64,000 nucleotides of DNA from CAKOSP01 sp044432745 (GTDB lineage Bacteria; Bacillota_I; Bacilli_A; RF39; UBA660). Shown here piece after piece: positions 7,974 through 17,869 of this stretch. Below the pieces are notes generated by a model. It ran no database searches. It saw nothing but the letters and a program-made list of their open reading frames with translations, and was not told where the DNA came from. A program made the translations under genes and the position numbers. The stretch spans positions 1 through 64,000 of the forward strand of contig JAWXUH010000003.1 in NCBI GenBank assembly GCA_044432745.1, read 5' to 3'. The stretch's first letter is position 1, and every line of letters starts with the position of its first letter.

Positions 7974-8002
7974 ATTGTATCACAAATGACACAACCTTAC
8001 AA
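7974..8002 (-). promoter_or_regulatory. Promoter of the recombinase pair
   Basis: TTGTAA (8002-7997), 17-base spacer, TACAAT (7979-7974) on the minus strand, immediately after the ABC transporter stop. The transcript would start near 7967 and read into two hairpins before the 91-residue gene. Confidence 0.55.
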
Positions 8003-8004
8003 TT

Positions 8005-10542
8005 TTATTCACTTCTTAGTGATTCTACTGGATTTTTCTTACTTGCAATTTTACTTGGTATTAAACCAGCAACTAGAGTAAGGAAAACAGAGATAAATAT
8101 TAAGAATATAGCACCATTAAGTGGAAGCACTGATAAGTTAGAAATATCTGTGATAGATTTAATAACTACATTTGCTACTGAATTAATGATGATTGTAACA
8201 AAAATACCTAAAGATCCTGCACAAAGACCTACAATGAAAGTCTCAGCATTAAATACTCTAGAAATATCTTTTTTACTTGCACCTATTGCTCTTAAAATAC
8301 CAATTTCTTTAGTACGTTCTAAAACTGAAATATATGTAATAATTCCAATCATAATACTAGAAACAATTAAAGATATTGAAACAAATGTAATAAGTACATA
8401 TGTAATCATATTGATTATTGTAGTAACAGAGCTCATCATCATTCCTACAATATCAGTATAAGTTATAACGTTATCGTCAAGTCCAAGTTCTTCTTGCTCA
8501 GTATTATATTTTTCTATTAATCCTTCAATATTATCTTTAGCTTTAAAATCTTTTGGATAAAGATTAATAGCACTTGGATTATCTAAATCAACTACACCTA
8601 TTTTAGCAAGAACAGATTCATAAGTTTCAGCTGCATTTGATGAATAAAGATTCATTAATTCTGCAAGTTCTGCTTGAGATAAAGTAGACATATAAGCTTG
8701 TTCCTCTGGTGTTAATGAATTTATATCAAAACTTGTTTCTTCTGTAAATTCAAGACCAGTTAAAACGTTAATATCTGTACTAGCTAATTGATCAATAGCT
8801 ACTTGTGAATTATTAATTTCTTTAATAACATATTCTGTTAAATCACTAGTATAAAAAATACCACCTGTTGGAACTCCAGAGATATTACTTTCTGGATTTG
8901 TTTGAACAATACCTACTACCTCTATTTCTAAAGATTCACTTAATAAATTAAGCATAAATTCCTCAGAAGTAGAATTATCTATCCAAATATTATTTTCTTT
9001 TACATAGTAATCAGAATTTAATACCGCTTTGAATGATAAATCTAATAAATCATCGTATGTATAAGTTGTTTGTTCTGGTTGCTCTACTGGTTCAGCAGAT
9101 AATATAGAATTCATAATATCTTCTATATCACTTTGATCTTTTAAACCTAAAGTATATAAAGCAAAATCACTTAATTGATAATTACCATCAAGTACAACTA
9201 GTACTTCATTATATTCTGATGGATAATCACCTGCTAGTAAATCATATTGATTTTCAAATAATTCTCTATTATCAATCATTTCAATCCATACATTTTCAGC
9301 ACTCATAAGAGGGTTATATGACATAAGTTCTTCAAATAGTTCATTAGGATTTACTTTAATAACTTCAGTATCTGAATTTTTATATAATTGTAAATCTAAA
9401 TTATAACCATATGATATTGCATTAAGCTCATCTAAGAATCCATTTGATTCATCTTCTATGTATTTTTTAAATTCTTTTAAGTTATTAGCACTCATTTGAG
9501 ATGTAAATGTAGATAACATATCTACCATCATATCATTTGAATATACAGTATCCTTCTCAGGATTTTCAACAACACTTACATTTCCCATTCCAGTAATGAT
9601 AGATGATGCATCAACAGTATACTCAGATATAGTAAGTGGATAACCAGTTAAAGTATCTTCCTCTACTCTATTGATATATTCTTGCACACCGTTTGATAAA
9701 CTTAGTATAGTTGCAATACCTATAATACCAATACTACCTGCAAAAGAAGTCATAAATGTTCTTCCTTTTTTAGTTAATAAATTGTTAAAACTAAGATTAA
9801 GAGCTGTTTTAAAAGACATAAATTTTTTACCTTTAATATTTTGCTCTTTATGTTTTTCTTTACCATCAAATGGTAGTGAATCACTTAATATATCACCATC
9901 AAGAACTTTAACAATTCTTGTTGAATACTCTTCTGCAAGTTCAGGATTATGAGTAACCATGATAACAAGTTTTTCAGCTGCTATTTCTTTAAGTAAATCC
10001 ATTATTTGTTTACTTGTTTCAGTATCAAGTGCACCTGTAGGTTCATCAGCAAGTAATATATCTGGGTTATTAATTAATGCTCTAGCAATTGCAACCCTTT
10101 GCATTTGACCACCACTAAGTTGGTTAGGTTTCTTATTTAAATGATTTTTAAGACCAACCTTTTCAAGAACCTCTGCTGCTCTTTTTCTTCTTTCCTTAAC
10201 ATCTACTCCACTAATAGTAAGAGCAAGCTCTACGTTAGCAAGAACAGTTTGATGTGTAATAAGATTATAAGATTGAAATACAAATCCTACATGATGATTA
10301 CGGTAAGTATCCCAGTCAACATCTTTATATTTCTTAGTAGATACTCCATTAATAAGTAAATCTCCACTTGAATAAGTATCTAAACCACCAATTATATTAA
10401 GCATAGTAGTTTTACCACTACCAGATGGTCCTAATATAGATACAAATTCGTTTTCTCTAAATTTTAAACTAACGCCATTTAACGCAGTTTGTTTAAAATC
10501 GTTTATTTCATAAATTTTTTCTATTTTTTTTAATTCTAACAT
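8005..10542 (-). CDS. ABC transporter, fused ATPase and FtsX-type permease
   Basis: 845 residues from ATG 10542 (MLELKKIEK), chosen for AAAGGAA upstream. The ATPase occupies about 1-225: Walker A GPSGSGKTT, signature LSGGQMQRVAIARAL, Walker B LLADEPTGALD, H-loop VTHN. One membrane segment follows near 265-285, then an extracytoplasmic MacB-like domain of about 400 residues, and three C-terminal membrane segments containing the FtsX motif ERTKEIGILRAIGASKKDI. This MacB/LolCDE-like fusion in Gram-positives usually handles peptides, antimicrobials or envelope stress; the substrate is unknown. No two-component system is adjacent. It appears monocistronic. Confidence 0.9.
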   Translation of the reverse strand: MLELKKIEKIYEINDFKQTALNGVSLKFRENEFVSILGPSGSGKTTMLNIIGGLDTYSSGDLLINGVSTKKYKDVDWDTYRNHHVGFVFQSYNLITHQTVLANVELALTISGVDVKERRKRAAEVLEKVGLKNHLNKKPNQLSGGQMQRVAIARALINNPDILLADEPTGALDTETSKQIMDLLKEIAAEKLVIMVTHNPELAEEYSTRIVKVLDGDILSDSLPFDGKEKHKEQNIKGKKFMSFKTALNLSFNNLLTKKGRTFMTSFAGSIGIIGIATILSLSNGVQEYINRVEEDTLTGYPLTISEYTVDASSIITGMGNVSVVENPEKDTVYSNDMMVDMLSTFTSQMSANNLKEFKKYIEDESNGFLDELNAISYGYNLDLQLYKNSDTEVIKVNPNELFEELMSYNPLMSAENVWIEMIDNRELFENQYDLLAGDYPSEYNEVLVVLDGNYQLSDFALYTLGLKDQSDIEDIMNSILSAEPVEQPEQTTYTYDDLLDLSFKAVLNSDYYVKENNIWIDNSTSEEFMLNLLSESLEIEVVGIVQTNPESNISGVPTGGIFYTSDLTEYVIKEINNSQVAIDQLASTDINVLTGLEFTEETSFDINSLTPEEQAYMSTLSQAELAELMNLYSSNAAETYESVLAKIGVVDLDNPSAINLYPKDFKAKDNIEGLIEKYNTEQEELGLDDNVITYTDIVGMMMSSVTTIINMITYVLITFVSISLIVSSIMIGIITYISVLERTKEIGILRAIGASKKDISRVFNAETFIVGLCAGSLGIFVTIIINSVANVVIKSITDISNLSVLPLNGAIFLIFISVFLTLVAGLIPSKIASKKNPVESLRSE

Positions 10543-10595
10543 TTTTATTTTCCTTTCAACTATATAATTATACAATATAAATCTTTAAAATTGTA

Positions 10596-10623
10596 TAAAA
10601 AAATGAAATTTAGACAATTTCAT
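10596..10623 (-). terminator. Terminator of the 10.6-13 kb operon
   Basis: ATGAAATT-gtcta-AATTTCAT followed by a T run on the minus strand, just after the 95-residue gene. Confidence 0.7.
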
Positions 10624-10626
10624 TTC

Positions 10627-10914
10627 CTATAAAAATTCTAATAAATTTATATCATTTTTTAAAAATTCTATTAATTCATCTCTATCATATTTTTCAAATA
10701 TATTTTTAAAATCAGTATAATCCATTAAAAATACTTCATAAAATCTTTTAAATAGATCTTTGTAATTTTCTATACCTTGACTTTTTAAGTATTGTATATT
10801 CACAAGAACCAATTTACTTTGAAGTACTAAACTTTTATGTATTAAAGGTGGTATATTTTCATTTAGATGTTTAATATCATTTTCTAAAAAACCTACTTTT
10901 TCTAAATAATCCAT
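10627..10914 (-). CDS. Unknown 95-residue helical protein
   Basis: All-helical and acidic towards the C-terminus, with no membrane segment or recognised domain. GGAGTG precedes ATG 10914, and the start overlaps the upstream stop by one base (TAATG), so translation is coupled to the 273-residue gene. It is the last gene of a three-gene operon of unknown function that starts at 13019. Confidence 0.55.
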   Translation of the reverse strand: MDYLEKVGFLENDIKHLNENIPPLIHKSLVLQSKLVLVNIQYLKSQGIENYKDLFKRFYEVFLMDYTDFKNIFEKYDRDELIEFLKNDINLLEFL

Positions 10915-11735
10915 TATGCACTCCTCACTTTTTCATCTTGTTTTTCTAACAGAAGTGACATAATTATATTTTTAAGTTTTTCATATTCATGTTCAGTTAA
11001 ATCAGCTCTAAAAGAAAATGCATTTAATAATATTTCATTATCGTTGTAATTATTATTAACTACTAACTTCATTATATTATTTTCCATATCAACATTTCTT
11101 GATGTTAAATCTAAATCTATTAAATTAAGTACGTCATTAGCAACTACAGAAAGAGTTTCATATCTTATGAATGATTCTTCTGTTAAAAGAGATGTAATAG
11201 GTTTAATAAGTATATTCTCAACATCTATAGAACATTTAATAACAGTTTTAGAATCTATAACTTTATTTTTCTTTGAAATAACTACTTCTTCTGCTTTAGG
11301 TTCAGCAATCATTTCATATATAGATTCTTTTTTACTACTATCTAAAATACTTTGATTTGCTGGACTAATAACATTAGGTACTTCCTTAACTTCTTCATCT
11401 ATTACTTTAGGCATAGATATAACTTTCTTTGTATCAAGTTGTTTTTTCACAAGAGAAAATCTATTAACATCAAGTAAAGATAAAGGATTTTTCATAATAT
11501 CTATAAAAAACCCGTTACTTTTAGAGATTGTAATCCTTCTTTCAAGTTCCTCTTTAGTTAAAGCTAAAACCTTAACTTGTGATAACTTACGAATTGGAAT
11601 CTTATGAAATTGTAGGATTTTAATCTTATTATCTATCTCCGAGTCATTAATTATTATCAAGACAGGTAAAAACTTAATGAAATGATCATTACCCTTTACC
11701 TTAATATTAAGTTTTTCTACAATTTCATTATACAT
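10914..11735 (-). CDS. Unknown 273-residue protein, operon partner
   Basis: The N-terminal part (about 1-95) looks globular and beta-rich (FIKFLPVLIIINDSEI, QVKVLALTKEELERR). A low-complexity linker follows (about 105-165), then a helical C-terminal domain (about 170-270). There is no membrane segment. ATG 11735 has GGAGTAAG upstream. The first segment resembles a passage in the upstream 422-residue protein, where DPKKVPLMAF also closes a similar alpha/beta unit. I cannot name a family. Confidence 0.5.
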   Translation of the reverse strand: MYNEIVEKLNIKVKGNDHFIKFLPVLIIINDSEIDNKIKILQFHKIPIRKLSQVKVLALTKEELERRITISKSNGFFIDIMKNPLSLLDVNRFSLVKKQLDTKKVISMPKVIDEEVKEVPNVISPANQSILDSSKKESIYEMIAEPKAEEVVISKKNKVIDSKTVIKCSIDVENILIKPITSLLTEESFIRYETLSVVANDVLNLIDLDLTSRNVDMENNIMKLVVNNNYNDNEILLNAFSFRADLTEHEYEKLKNIIMSLLLEKQDEKVRSA

Positions 11736-11750
11736 TCTTACTCCAACTTT

Positions 11751-13019
11751 CTAAAACGCCATTAAAGGTACTTTTTTAGGATCTAGTCCACTAGATTTTA
11801 ATGAATCAATTGAACTAATAAGTTCTTTAACGTCATATTTAACTAATACAACAGGATTCAAATAAATATCAAATGGTACTTTACCAACGTTTAATAATGT
11901 ATTTAATTTTTCTTCTAATTCACTGTCTACAAATAATTCAACATTATCGTTAAATATATCATTATTAAGTCCTAATTCTTCTATTAGGTTAACATTTTTT
12001 TCAAACACTACTTCATTATAATTATCTTCAATAAATTTAATATCTGTAGCTGAGAAATCAATTACTTTAAATCCTTTTGAAGTTAATAATGCAGATACAT
12101 CTACATCTTTTTTATTTTCTGGTTTAACAACTAAGAAATCATCAAGCATAATTGGCTTTGGTTGTTTTGACTCTTCTTCTTTTTTAGCTGCTGGAGTTGG
12201 AAAGTCAATTTTAATTGGACTTACTTCTTCTTTTTTAGCAGGTACTTCAAAAGTAATTGGTCTAACTTCTTTTGGAGTTTCTAAAGTAATTGGTTTAACT
12301 GGAGCTTCTACTTGAACTGGTTTAACTTCTTCTTCTTTTAATGTTTTTGCATCTGCAAATACATCAGAAAATGATTTTCCATTTTTCTTATTAAATCTTT
12401 CCTCATATTCATATAGACCATCTTCTGGGAACATTAATAATTTTGCGCATTCTCTTTGCTCTGCATCTGTTAAATCAAATTTAGATAATAGAGTTGTAAG
12501 AGCATCTCTAGTAATGTTAATATTACCATCTATTGCTAAATCAATATATTCACTTAACTTAGATTGATTTCCTTTTGCTTCATCTCTACGAATTGCAAGT
12601 TCATCAATTTTAGTAATAGCATCATTCATTTCTTTAACTACACTTTCAAGTTTTTTATTAGATTCTAAAATCTCAGTTTTAACTTGACTAATAGTATTAG
12701 GTAGTACTGATTCTACTTTTTCGCTAAGGTATTTAGGATCAAAATCTATATTTAATTTTTTAAATACAACAGTAAAAGATTCTCTATTTATATTTTTAAG
12801 AGCATCTTTAAGTAATTCTCCTTCTTTAGCTAATAAAACTTCTTCGTCATTTAATTCTTTAACCTTTTCAGTTATTACTAATTTTTCATCAGCAGTTCTA
12901 TTTTTTGTAGCCTCTGTTTGTTGTCTTTCATTATCTATTTTAAATAAAATCACACTATCCTTACTACGTAAATTATATAATTTATCAAGCAAAACTTTTG
13001 CTTCCACATCTACATTCAT
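11751..13019 (-). CDS. Unknown coiled-coil protein, first gene of operon
   Basis: 422 residues. A coiled coil (about 5-150) is followed by helices (150-210), then a low-complexity linker in which PITLETPKE, RPITFEVPAKKEE and SPIKIDFPTP repeat a P-I-x-(L/F/I) pattern (about 235-300). A C-terminal alpha/beta domain (about 305-422) repeats units such as EELGLNNDIFNDN and PFDIYLNPVVL. It is cytoplasmic. ATG 13019 follows AAAGGGAG and a consensus promoter. It may be a scaffold, but its function is unknown. Confidence 0.55.
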   Translation of the reverse strand: MNVDVEAKVLLDKLYNLRSKDSVILFKIDNERQQTEATKNRTADEKLVITEKVKELNDEEVLLAKEGELLKDALKNINRESFTVVFKKLNIDFDPKYLSEKVESVLPNTISQVKTEILESNKKLESVVKEMNDAITKIDELAIRRDEAKGNQSKLSEYIDLAIDGNINITRDALTTLLSKFDLTDAEQRECAKLLMFPEDGLYEYEERFNKKNGKSFSDVFADAKTLKEEEVKPVQVEAPVKPITLETPKEVRPITFEVPAKKEEVSPIKIDFPTPAAKKEEESKQPKPIMLDDFLVVKPENKKDVDVSALLTSKGFKVIDFSATDIKFIEDNYNEVVFEKNVNLIEELGLNNDIFNDNVELFVDSELEEKLNTLLNVGKVPFDIYLNPVVLVKYDVKELISSIDSLKSSGLDPKKVPLMAF

Positions 13020-13045
13020 ATTTTATTCTCCCTTTTATTATATTA

Positions 13046-13074
13046 ATTATATCAAACATAATTTTAAATGTAAA
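13046..13074 (-). promoter_or_regulatory. Promoter of the three-gene unknown operon
   Basis: TTTACA (13074-13069), 17-base spacer, TATAAT (13051-13046) on the minus strand, about 27 bases before the start at 13019. Confidence 0.75.
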
Positions 13075-13111
13075 TACTAAAAAATAAATATTGGTTTAAA
13101 AAAATGATATA

Positions 13112-13138
13112 AAAAAAAATTGCATTAAGCAATTTTTT
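13112..13138 (-). terminator. Terminator of the Pro/Ala-rich protein gene
   Basis: AAAAAATTGC-ttaat-GCAATTTTTT hairpin overlapping the stop at 13137, with a T run on the minus strand. Confidence 0.75.
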
Positions 13139-14618
13139 AAGACACTATATTAATAGTATAATCTAATGATTTATAATAAGTATTGATCTCAGAATATGTT
13201 TCTGGGAATTCCCCTCCATACTCAGAATTTAAAGTATCTTTTGTTAATTCAGTAGTTATTTCAATAGTTAAATTTTCTTCATTAAATTCAGTTTTTCCTG
13301 ATATTCCATCAACTACATTAGAAGTTGTATATTCTTCAAACGCTAAGTTATAATCATCAATACTATCAAATGTATATTCATAAATTCTATAACCTTTATC
13401 TAAATAAATATTTCCAGTTTTAAAATATAGACTATCCATTGTAGTAAATTTAGCGTTATATGTAACACTTCCTTGTAAAGGACTTGTTGCGTTATATAAA
13501 GCTAATATAACATAGTATTCTGAAGTTACAATAGAGCTGTTACCCGCATCATCTGATGCGTTAATAATTATTTCGTATGGTCCTCCAGTTGAAGTTAAGT
13601 TTTCTATTAACATTTCTTCACTTGTTGGATCAAATTCATATACACAATTTAATGTTGAACATCCTTCAATGAATGAATCCATTGAATATGAACCATTTCT
13701 ACTAAATACGGCATCTAACGTATAAACATCAAATACTCTATTGTCTACTATATTAACAACAGCAGTATATACATCTTCTTCACATGTAATTGAATAAGTA
13801 TATTCACCTGCTACTTCATTATTAATATCGTTAACATTAATAGTACAATTTTCTACTACTACATTTTCAAAAGTAGCATAATAATTCATATCAGTTGGTA
13901 TTGCTTCAAAAATTTCAAATGTTTTATTTTGAAGTGTTATTTTCTTACCATTAGCTCCTTTTGATAAAAAGAAAAATAATCCAAATGCTATTACAGCAAT
14001 TAAAACTAAGATTAATGCTATAAACATTATTTTTTTAACATTACTTTCTTTTGTTTTTTTAGGAGGTATTTCACCTACTATTTCATGTTCCGGCACAACT
14101 GTATTAGGTACTGCTGGATCAACAGTCGAATCTGCTGATGGCATTGAAATACTATCAAACTGATTTGACGGAATTGTTGTAGCCATAGCATCAAGTGCTG
14201 GATCTACTCCAAACGGATCAGATTTAAATGCACTATTTTCAGGTCCCATTGATGGTACTGAAGATACAACTGGTGCATCAGCTGGAGCTGGCGCTATTCC
14301 TGGAGCTGGCGCTGCCATCGGAGGAACAACAGCTGGTGCTGGTGCCATTGGCGGTACTGCAGCTGGTGCAGGTGCCATTGGTGGCGCAACTGGTGTTGGA
14401 GCAACCGGTGCTACTGGAGCTACTGGTGGTGCCATTGGTGGCGCAACTGGTGTTGGAGCCACTGGTGCAACCGGAGCTACTGGTGCCACTGATGGTGCCA
14501 CTGGAGCCATTGGTGGTACTGGTGCAATAGTCGGCGCTGGTGCTGGAGTTACTGGTGAAACTGCAGCTGGATCTGGATTATTTAACCCAGTATTTTGATT
14601 ATTATTTTCGTTATTCAT
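13137..14618 (-). CDS. Pro/Ala-rich single-pass membrane protein
   Basis: 493 residues from ATG 14618 (MNNENNNQN). An upstream ATG at 14651 is unlikely because it overlaps the -10 element of the predicted promoter. The N-terminal cytoplasmic region (about 20-160) is low complexity, with repeats of APVAP, PPMAP and VAPTP. A single membrane segment (KKIMFIALILVLIAVIAFG) lies near 195-220. The extracytoplasmic domain (about 225-493) contains Ig-like stretches (VYTAVVNIVDN, GPYEIIINASDDAGNSS). It may be a surface or sensory protein; no catalytic motif is visible. Confidence 0.6.
   Translation of the reverse strand: MNNENNNQNTGLNNPDPAAVSPVTPAPAPTIAPVPPMAPVAPSVAPVAPVAPVAPTPVAPPMAPPVAPVAPVAPTPVAPPMAPAPAAVPPMAPAPAVVPPMAAPAPGIAPAPADAPVVSSVPSMGPENSAFKSDPFGVDPALDAMATTIPSNQFDSISMPSADSTVDPAVPNTVVPEHEIVGEIPPKKTKESNVKKIMFIALILVLIAVIAFGLFFFLSKGANGKKITLQNKTFEIFEAIPTDMNYYATFENVVVENCTINVNDINNEVAGEYTYSITCEEDVYTAVVNIVDNRVFDVYTLDAVFSRNGSYSMDSFIEGCSTLNCVYEFDPTSEEMLIENLTSTGGPYEIIINASDDAGNSSIVTSEYYVILALYNATSPLQGSVTYNAKFTTMDSLYFKTGNIYLDKGYRIYEYTFDSIDDYNLAFEEYTTSNVVDGISGKTEFNEENLTIEITTELTKDTLNSEYGGEFPETYSEINTYYKSLDYTINIVS
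14225..14545. repeat. Low-complexity Pro/Ala-coding repeat
   Basis: Degenerate 9-15 bp units encode APV, PPM and VAPT blocks in the minus-strand gene. This stretch is markedly more GC-rich than its surroundings because Ala, Pro and Gly codons dominate. Confidence 0.8.
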
Positions 14619-14649
14619 ATAAATACGTCCCCGTTTCTTATTCTTTTTC

Positions 14650-14678
14650 ATTATATAACATAATAAAAAATTTTACAA
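14650..14678 (-). promoter_or_regulatory. Promoter of the Pro/Ala-rich protein gene
   Basis: TTGTAA (14678-14673), 17-base spacer, TATAAT (14655-14650). The -10 overlaps the ATG at 14651, which supports the downstream start at 14618. Confidence 0.65.
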
Positions 14679-14757
14679 GACAAAAATTTATTTTTAAATA
14701 AAGTAGACATTTATTAAAAAAAGATTAAATCTTAATAAGAAATAATCTTTTTTACTA

Positions 14758-17700
14758 TTACAATTCAAGCATTTCCCCTTTGTAAAGAGAATATAAACAT
14801 ATAGAAACTTTCTTATCTGTTATAGATTCTATATATTCTTTATAACCATTTAATTGTTTTACATATGCATCATTTTCTATGTTACTAAGTTTGTAATCAA
14901 GTATTATAAATTCATCCTTCTTTTCTATAAGCAAATCTATAATACCATGCATATTTATATTATCAATTTTATACATAAATTCATATTCCTTATATAAGTT
15001 TATATGACCTTCTAATATATTTGTTTTTATAAAATTTTCTACTATATTAATATATTTAGTATCAATTTTAGATAAATCTATATTAGCAAAATCTAATTCT
15101 TCCATTATTTTATGAATCTTTAAACCTTCATTTATTATATTTTTTTCTTTTTTTGTTAATAAATTTTTAGAAGCTTTAGAAAAAATCTTATCTTCTTCTA
15201 AAATTTCATCATAATTTACTTCTTGTATTTCTAATAGTTCATCACTCTTAGCTAGTGATGTCTTATAATCTACCTTTTTAAAGAAATCATAATCTTTAGT
15301 TATTGATACGTTTTCAAACAGTATATTAGTAGTATAACTAACTAATGTTGGATATATAGATTCTAAAAACTTCCTAAAGTTATTATATTTCATCCTATCA
15401 AAATTATTAACTACCCCACCTGCTATTGCGTAATTCTTTTTATTTTCTATATTAGCAATAAATATGAATTTCTCTTTAGCACGCGTTAGTGCTACATAGA
15501 ATAATCTAAGTTTCTCAGATACATCATCTCTTTTAAAATTGTATTTTAAAATATCCTTAGTAAATAAAGTAACTTGACCTTCTTTAATAGCTGGCATAAT
15601 AATACCTAATTTGTTATCAAATGTAAATTTAGACTTTATATCAGCGTCATTAAACTTCTGAGCTAAAAATGGACAATATATAACAGGATATTCTAAACCT
15701 TTAGATCTATGTATAGTCATAAGTTTAACAGAATCGTTATCTCCCTTACTTAAAGATAACTTAATATCTATATCTCCATAAGTTATTTGTGATAAATAAT
15801 CTATAAATTCATCTATTGTGTATATTAAAGAACACTCTTTACCTAGTGATAATATGTATTCAAGTACAGCATAATTACTGTCTATTGACCCTATTAATAT
15901 AATTTTTTCATATATCTCAAATACTTGTATTATTTCTTTTAATATATCATAAATATTTTTATTATCTAAGTTATCACATATTACATTAACCTTCTTTATA
16001 ACGTCTGTTTTAAAGTATTTTTTTTCCTTAAGTACACTTATTATCTCTTCATCTTTTAAAGAAAATAAATAACTTCTAGCTATTGATACAAATGCATACT
16101 CAAATTCTTTATTATAAGTTTTGTTAAAACATGATCTTATAAGAACAAATATATTTTTTATTATTTTTATATTAATAGATTCTTTAATAGATTCGTCTTT
16201 ATATACCATTAAAGGAATATTTTTATAATTAAATATTTTTTTTACTAAATCATAATGTTTAGAATTATCTGTTAATATTGCAAAATCATCATAAGTAATC
16301 GGTCTTTTTAAATCATTATCCTTATCAAACACTTCATATTTACTTTCTACTTTATTTAAAATATCATCTGCCATTATAAATATTTCTATTTCAGCTGGAG
16401 CAAATTTCTTATCCTCATCTTCAGTATAATTTAATATTTCAAAATCATTTGAATGCTCTGTAGATCCAAGTTCATTATATTTTTTATTTCCAAATATAAG
16501 TTGATGTTCTTTTTCATAGTCTGCTCCACCTAAATGATCATCCATAAGAAATTTAAATATTAAATTTATATTCATAAGAACTTCTTCTCTTGATCTAAAG
16601 TTTTTATTTAAATCAATACGTTTACCACCTATTTCTTTTCCATAGTCATTAAATTTAGTTCTAAATATATCAGGATTAGCATTTCTAAATCTATATATAG
16701 ATTGTTTTATATCACCTACCATATACACATTATTATTACTAATTAAACTTGTAAATACTTCTTGAATATCTGAAGTATCTTGGTATTCATCTATAAGTAT
16801 TTCATTAAATCTATCCTTAAAATACAATCTTACATCTTCATTTTCTCTAAGAATATCTATAGCAAGTTTTTCTATATCAAGAAAATCATATAAATTATAC
16901 TTAATTTTATAATTATCTACTAAAGTATCATATTCTTTTATAACATTAACTAAAGTATGTAAGGACTTATCTATACTTCTCATGTCATCTATATACATAG
17001 ATAAAGTTTCATATTTAAAGAATCCTTTCAAATTCTTAAGTCCTTCTGATAAGTTTTCTTTTGCTTCTTTTAACGTATCATCTGAACCTCTTGGTATTGT
17101 AGCTAGTTTATAATCTAAATGTTTGTATATATCTTCATATGTACTACTTGATAATAAACTATCTAAATTACATTTAACAGCATATTCGTAGTCTAAAAGA
17201 GATAACTCTTCATAACAATATTTTACGTTATCAAAAGATTCATTAATTATATTCATATAATCTTTTTCTAATTTTGTAAAAAATTCTTCACTATAATAAG
17301 TATCAAAGAAATTATTAAAAAATTCCTTCTTATCATAAAATAAGTCGATGCTAGATTGAGAATTTCTAACAAAATTCTTAATATCTCTATCATCTTTAAA
17401 ACAATAAGTTTTAATAAGTGATAAAAAGTCTTCGTTATTAGATTCATAGTAACTTTCAAATAAATCATCAAGTATTTGAGATTTTTTTAATGTAAGAATA
17501 CTTGCATTACATACGTTAATATCCTTATCTAAGTTTTTTAAATAATGATATTTTTTTACTATTGATAATGTAAAAGCATCAAAAGTAGTTATATAACTAG
17601 CTTCTACTTTATCAAATTCCTCTTTTAAAGACTCTACTTTACCAACTTTATCTCTTATTCTTTCTTTCATTTCTGCCGCAGCAGCATTAGTAAAAGTTAA

Positions 17701-17856
17701 AACTAGTAAGTTATCAATACTTACGCCCTCTTTAATTTTACGAAGTACTCTTTCACTAAGTACTGCAGTTTTACCACTACCAGCTCCTGCACTAACTAGA
17801 ATATTACATCCTTCTAAATCAATAGCCTCTTGTTGTTCTTTAGTAAAATTACTCAT
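14758..17856 (-). CDS. addA: AddA-type ATP-dependent helicase/nuclease
   Basis: 1032 residues from ATG 17856 (MSNFTKEQQ), with AAAGGACT upstream. UvrD-like helicase motifs are present: NILVSAGAGSGKTAVL near residue 20, LTFTNAAAAEMKERI, LIDEYQDTSDIQ, VGDIKQSIYRFR, MTIHRSKGLEYPVI, LFYVALTRAKEKF. The C-terminal RecB-type nuclease has GIIDLLIEKKDEFIILDYKL. Together with AddB it processes double-strand breaks for RecA. It is shorter than the roughly 1,230 residues usual in Bacillus. It follows addB with a 13-bp gap, so the two are one operon. Confidence 0.92.
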   Translation of the reverse strand: MSNFTKEQQEAIDLEGCNILVSAGAGSGKTAVLSERVLRKIKEGVSIDNLLVLTFTNAAAAEMKERIRDKVGKVESLKEEFDKVEASYITTFDAFTLSIVKKYHYLKNLDKDINVCNASILTLKKSQILDDLFESYYESNNEDFLSLIKTYCFKDDRDIKNFVRNSQSSIDLFYDKKEFFNNFFDTYYSEEFFTKLEKDYMNIINESFDNVKYCYEELSLLDYEYAVKCNLDSLLSSSTYEDIYKHLDYKLATIPRGSDDTLKEAKENLSEGLKNLKGFFKYETLSMYIDDMRSIDKSLHTLVNVIKEYDTLVDNYKIKYNLYDFLDIEKLAIDILRENEDVRLYFKDRFNEILIDEYQDTSDIQEVFTSLISNNNVYMVGDIKQSIYRFRNANPDIFRTKFNDYGKEIGGKRIDLNKNFRSREEVLMNINLIFKFLMDDHLGGADYEKEHQLIFGNKKYNELGSTEHSNDFEILNYTEDEDKKFAPAEIEIFIMADDILNKVESKYEVFDKDNDLKRPITYDDFAILTDNSKHYDLVKKIFNYKNIPLMVYKDESIKESINIKIIKNIFVLIRSCFNKTYNKEFEYAFVSIARSYLFSLKDEEIISVLKEKKYFKTDVIKKVNVICDNLDNKNIYDILKEIIQVFEIYEKIILIGSIDSNYAVLEYILSLGKECSLIYTIDEFIDYLSQITYGDIDIKLSLSKGDNDSVKLMTIHRSKGLEYPVIYCPFLAQKFNDADIKSKFTFDNKLGIIMPAIKEGQVTLFTKDILKYNFKRDDVSEKLRLFYVALTRAKEKFIFIANIENKKNYAIAGGVVNNFDRMKYNNFRKFLESIYPTLVSYTTNILFENVSITKDYDFFKKVDYKTSLAKSDELLEIQEVNYDEILEEDKIFSKASKNLLTKKEKNIINEGLKIHKIMEELDFANIDLSKIDTKYINIVENFIKTNILEGHINLYKEYEFMYKIDNINMHGIIDLLIEKKDEFIILDYKLSNIENDAYVKQLNGYKEYIESITDKKVSICLYSLYKGEMLEL

Positions 17857-17869
17857 ATATTTAGTCCTT

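Noticed and set aside
8005..8461. Open plus-strand frame of about 190 codons at the ABC transporter end
   Set aside because: It is antisense to conserved FtsX-type permease sequence, has no ribosome site and its product is low-complexity hydrophobic, as expected from a shadow.
14228..14530. Plus-strand frame encoding Leu/Val-rich repeats
   Set aside because: It is antisense to the Pro/Ala-rich repeat region; the repeat pattern is simply the complement of the Ala/Pro codons.
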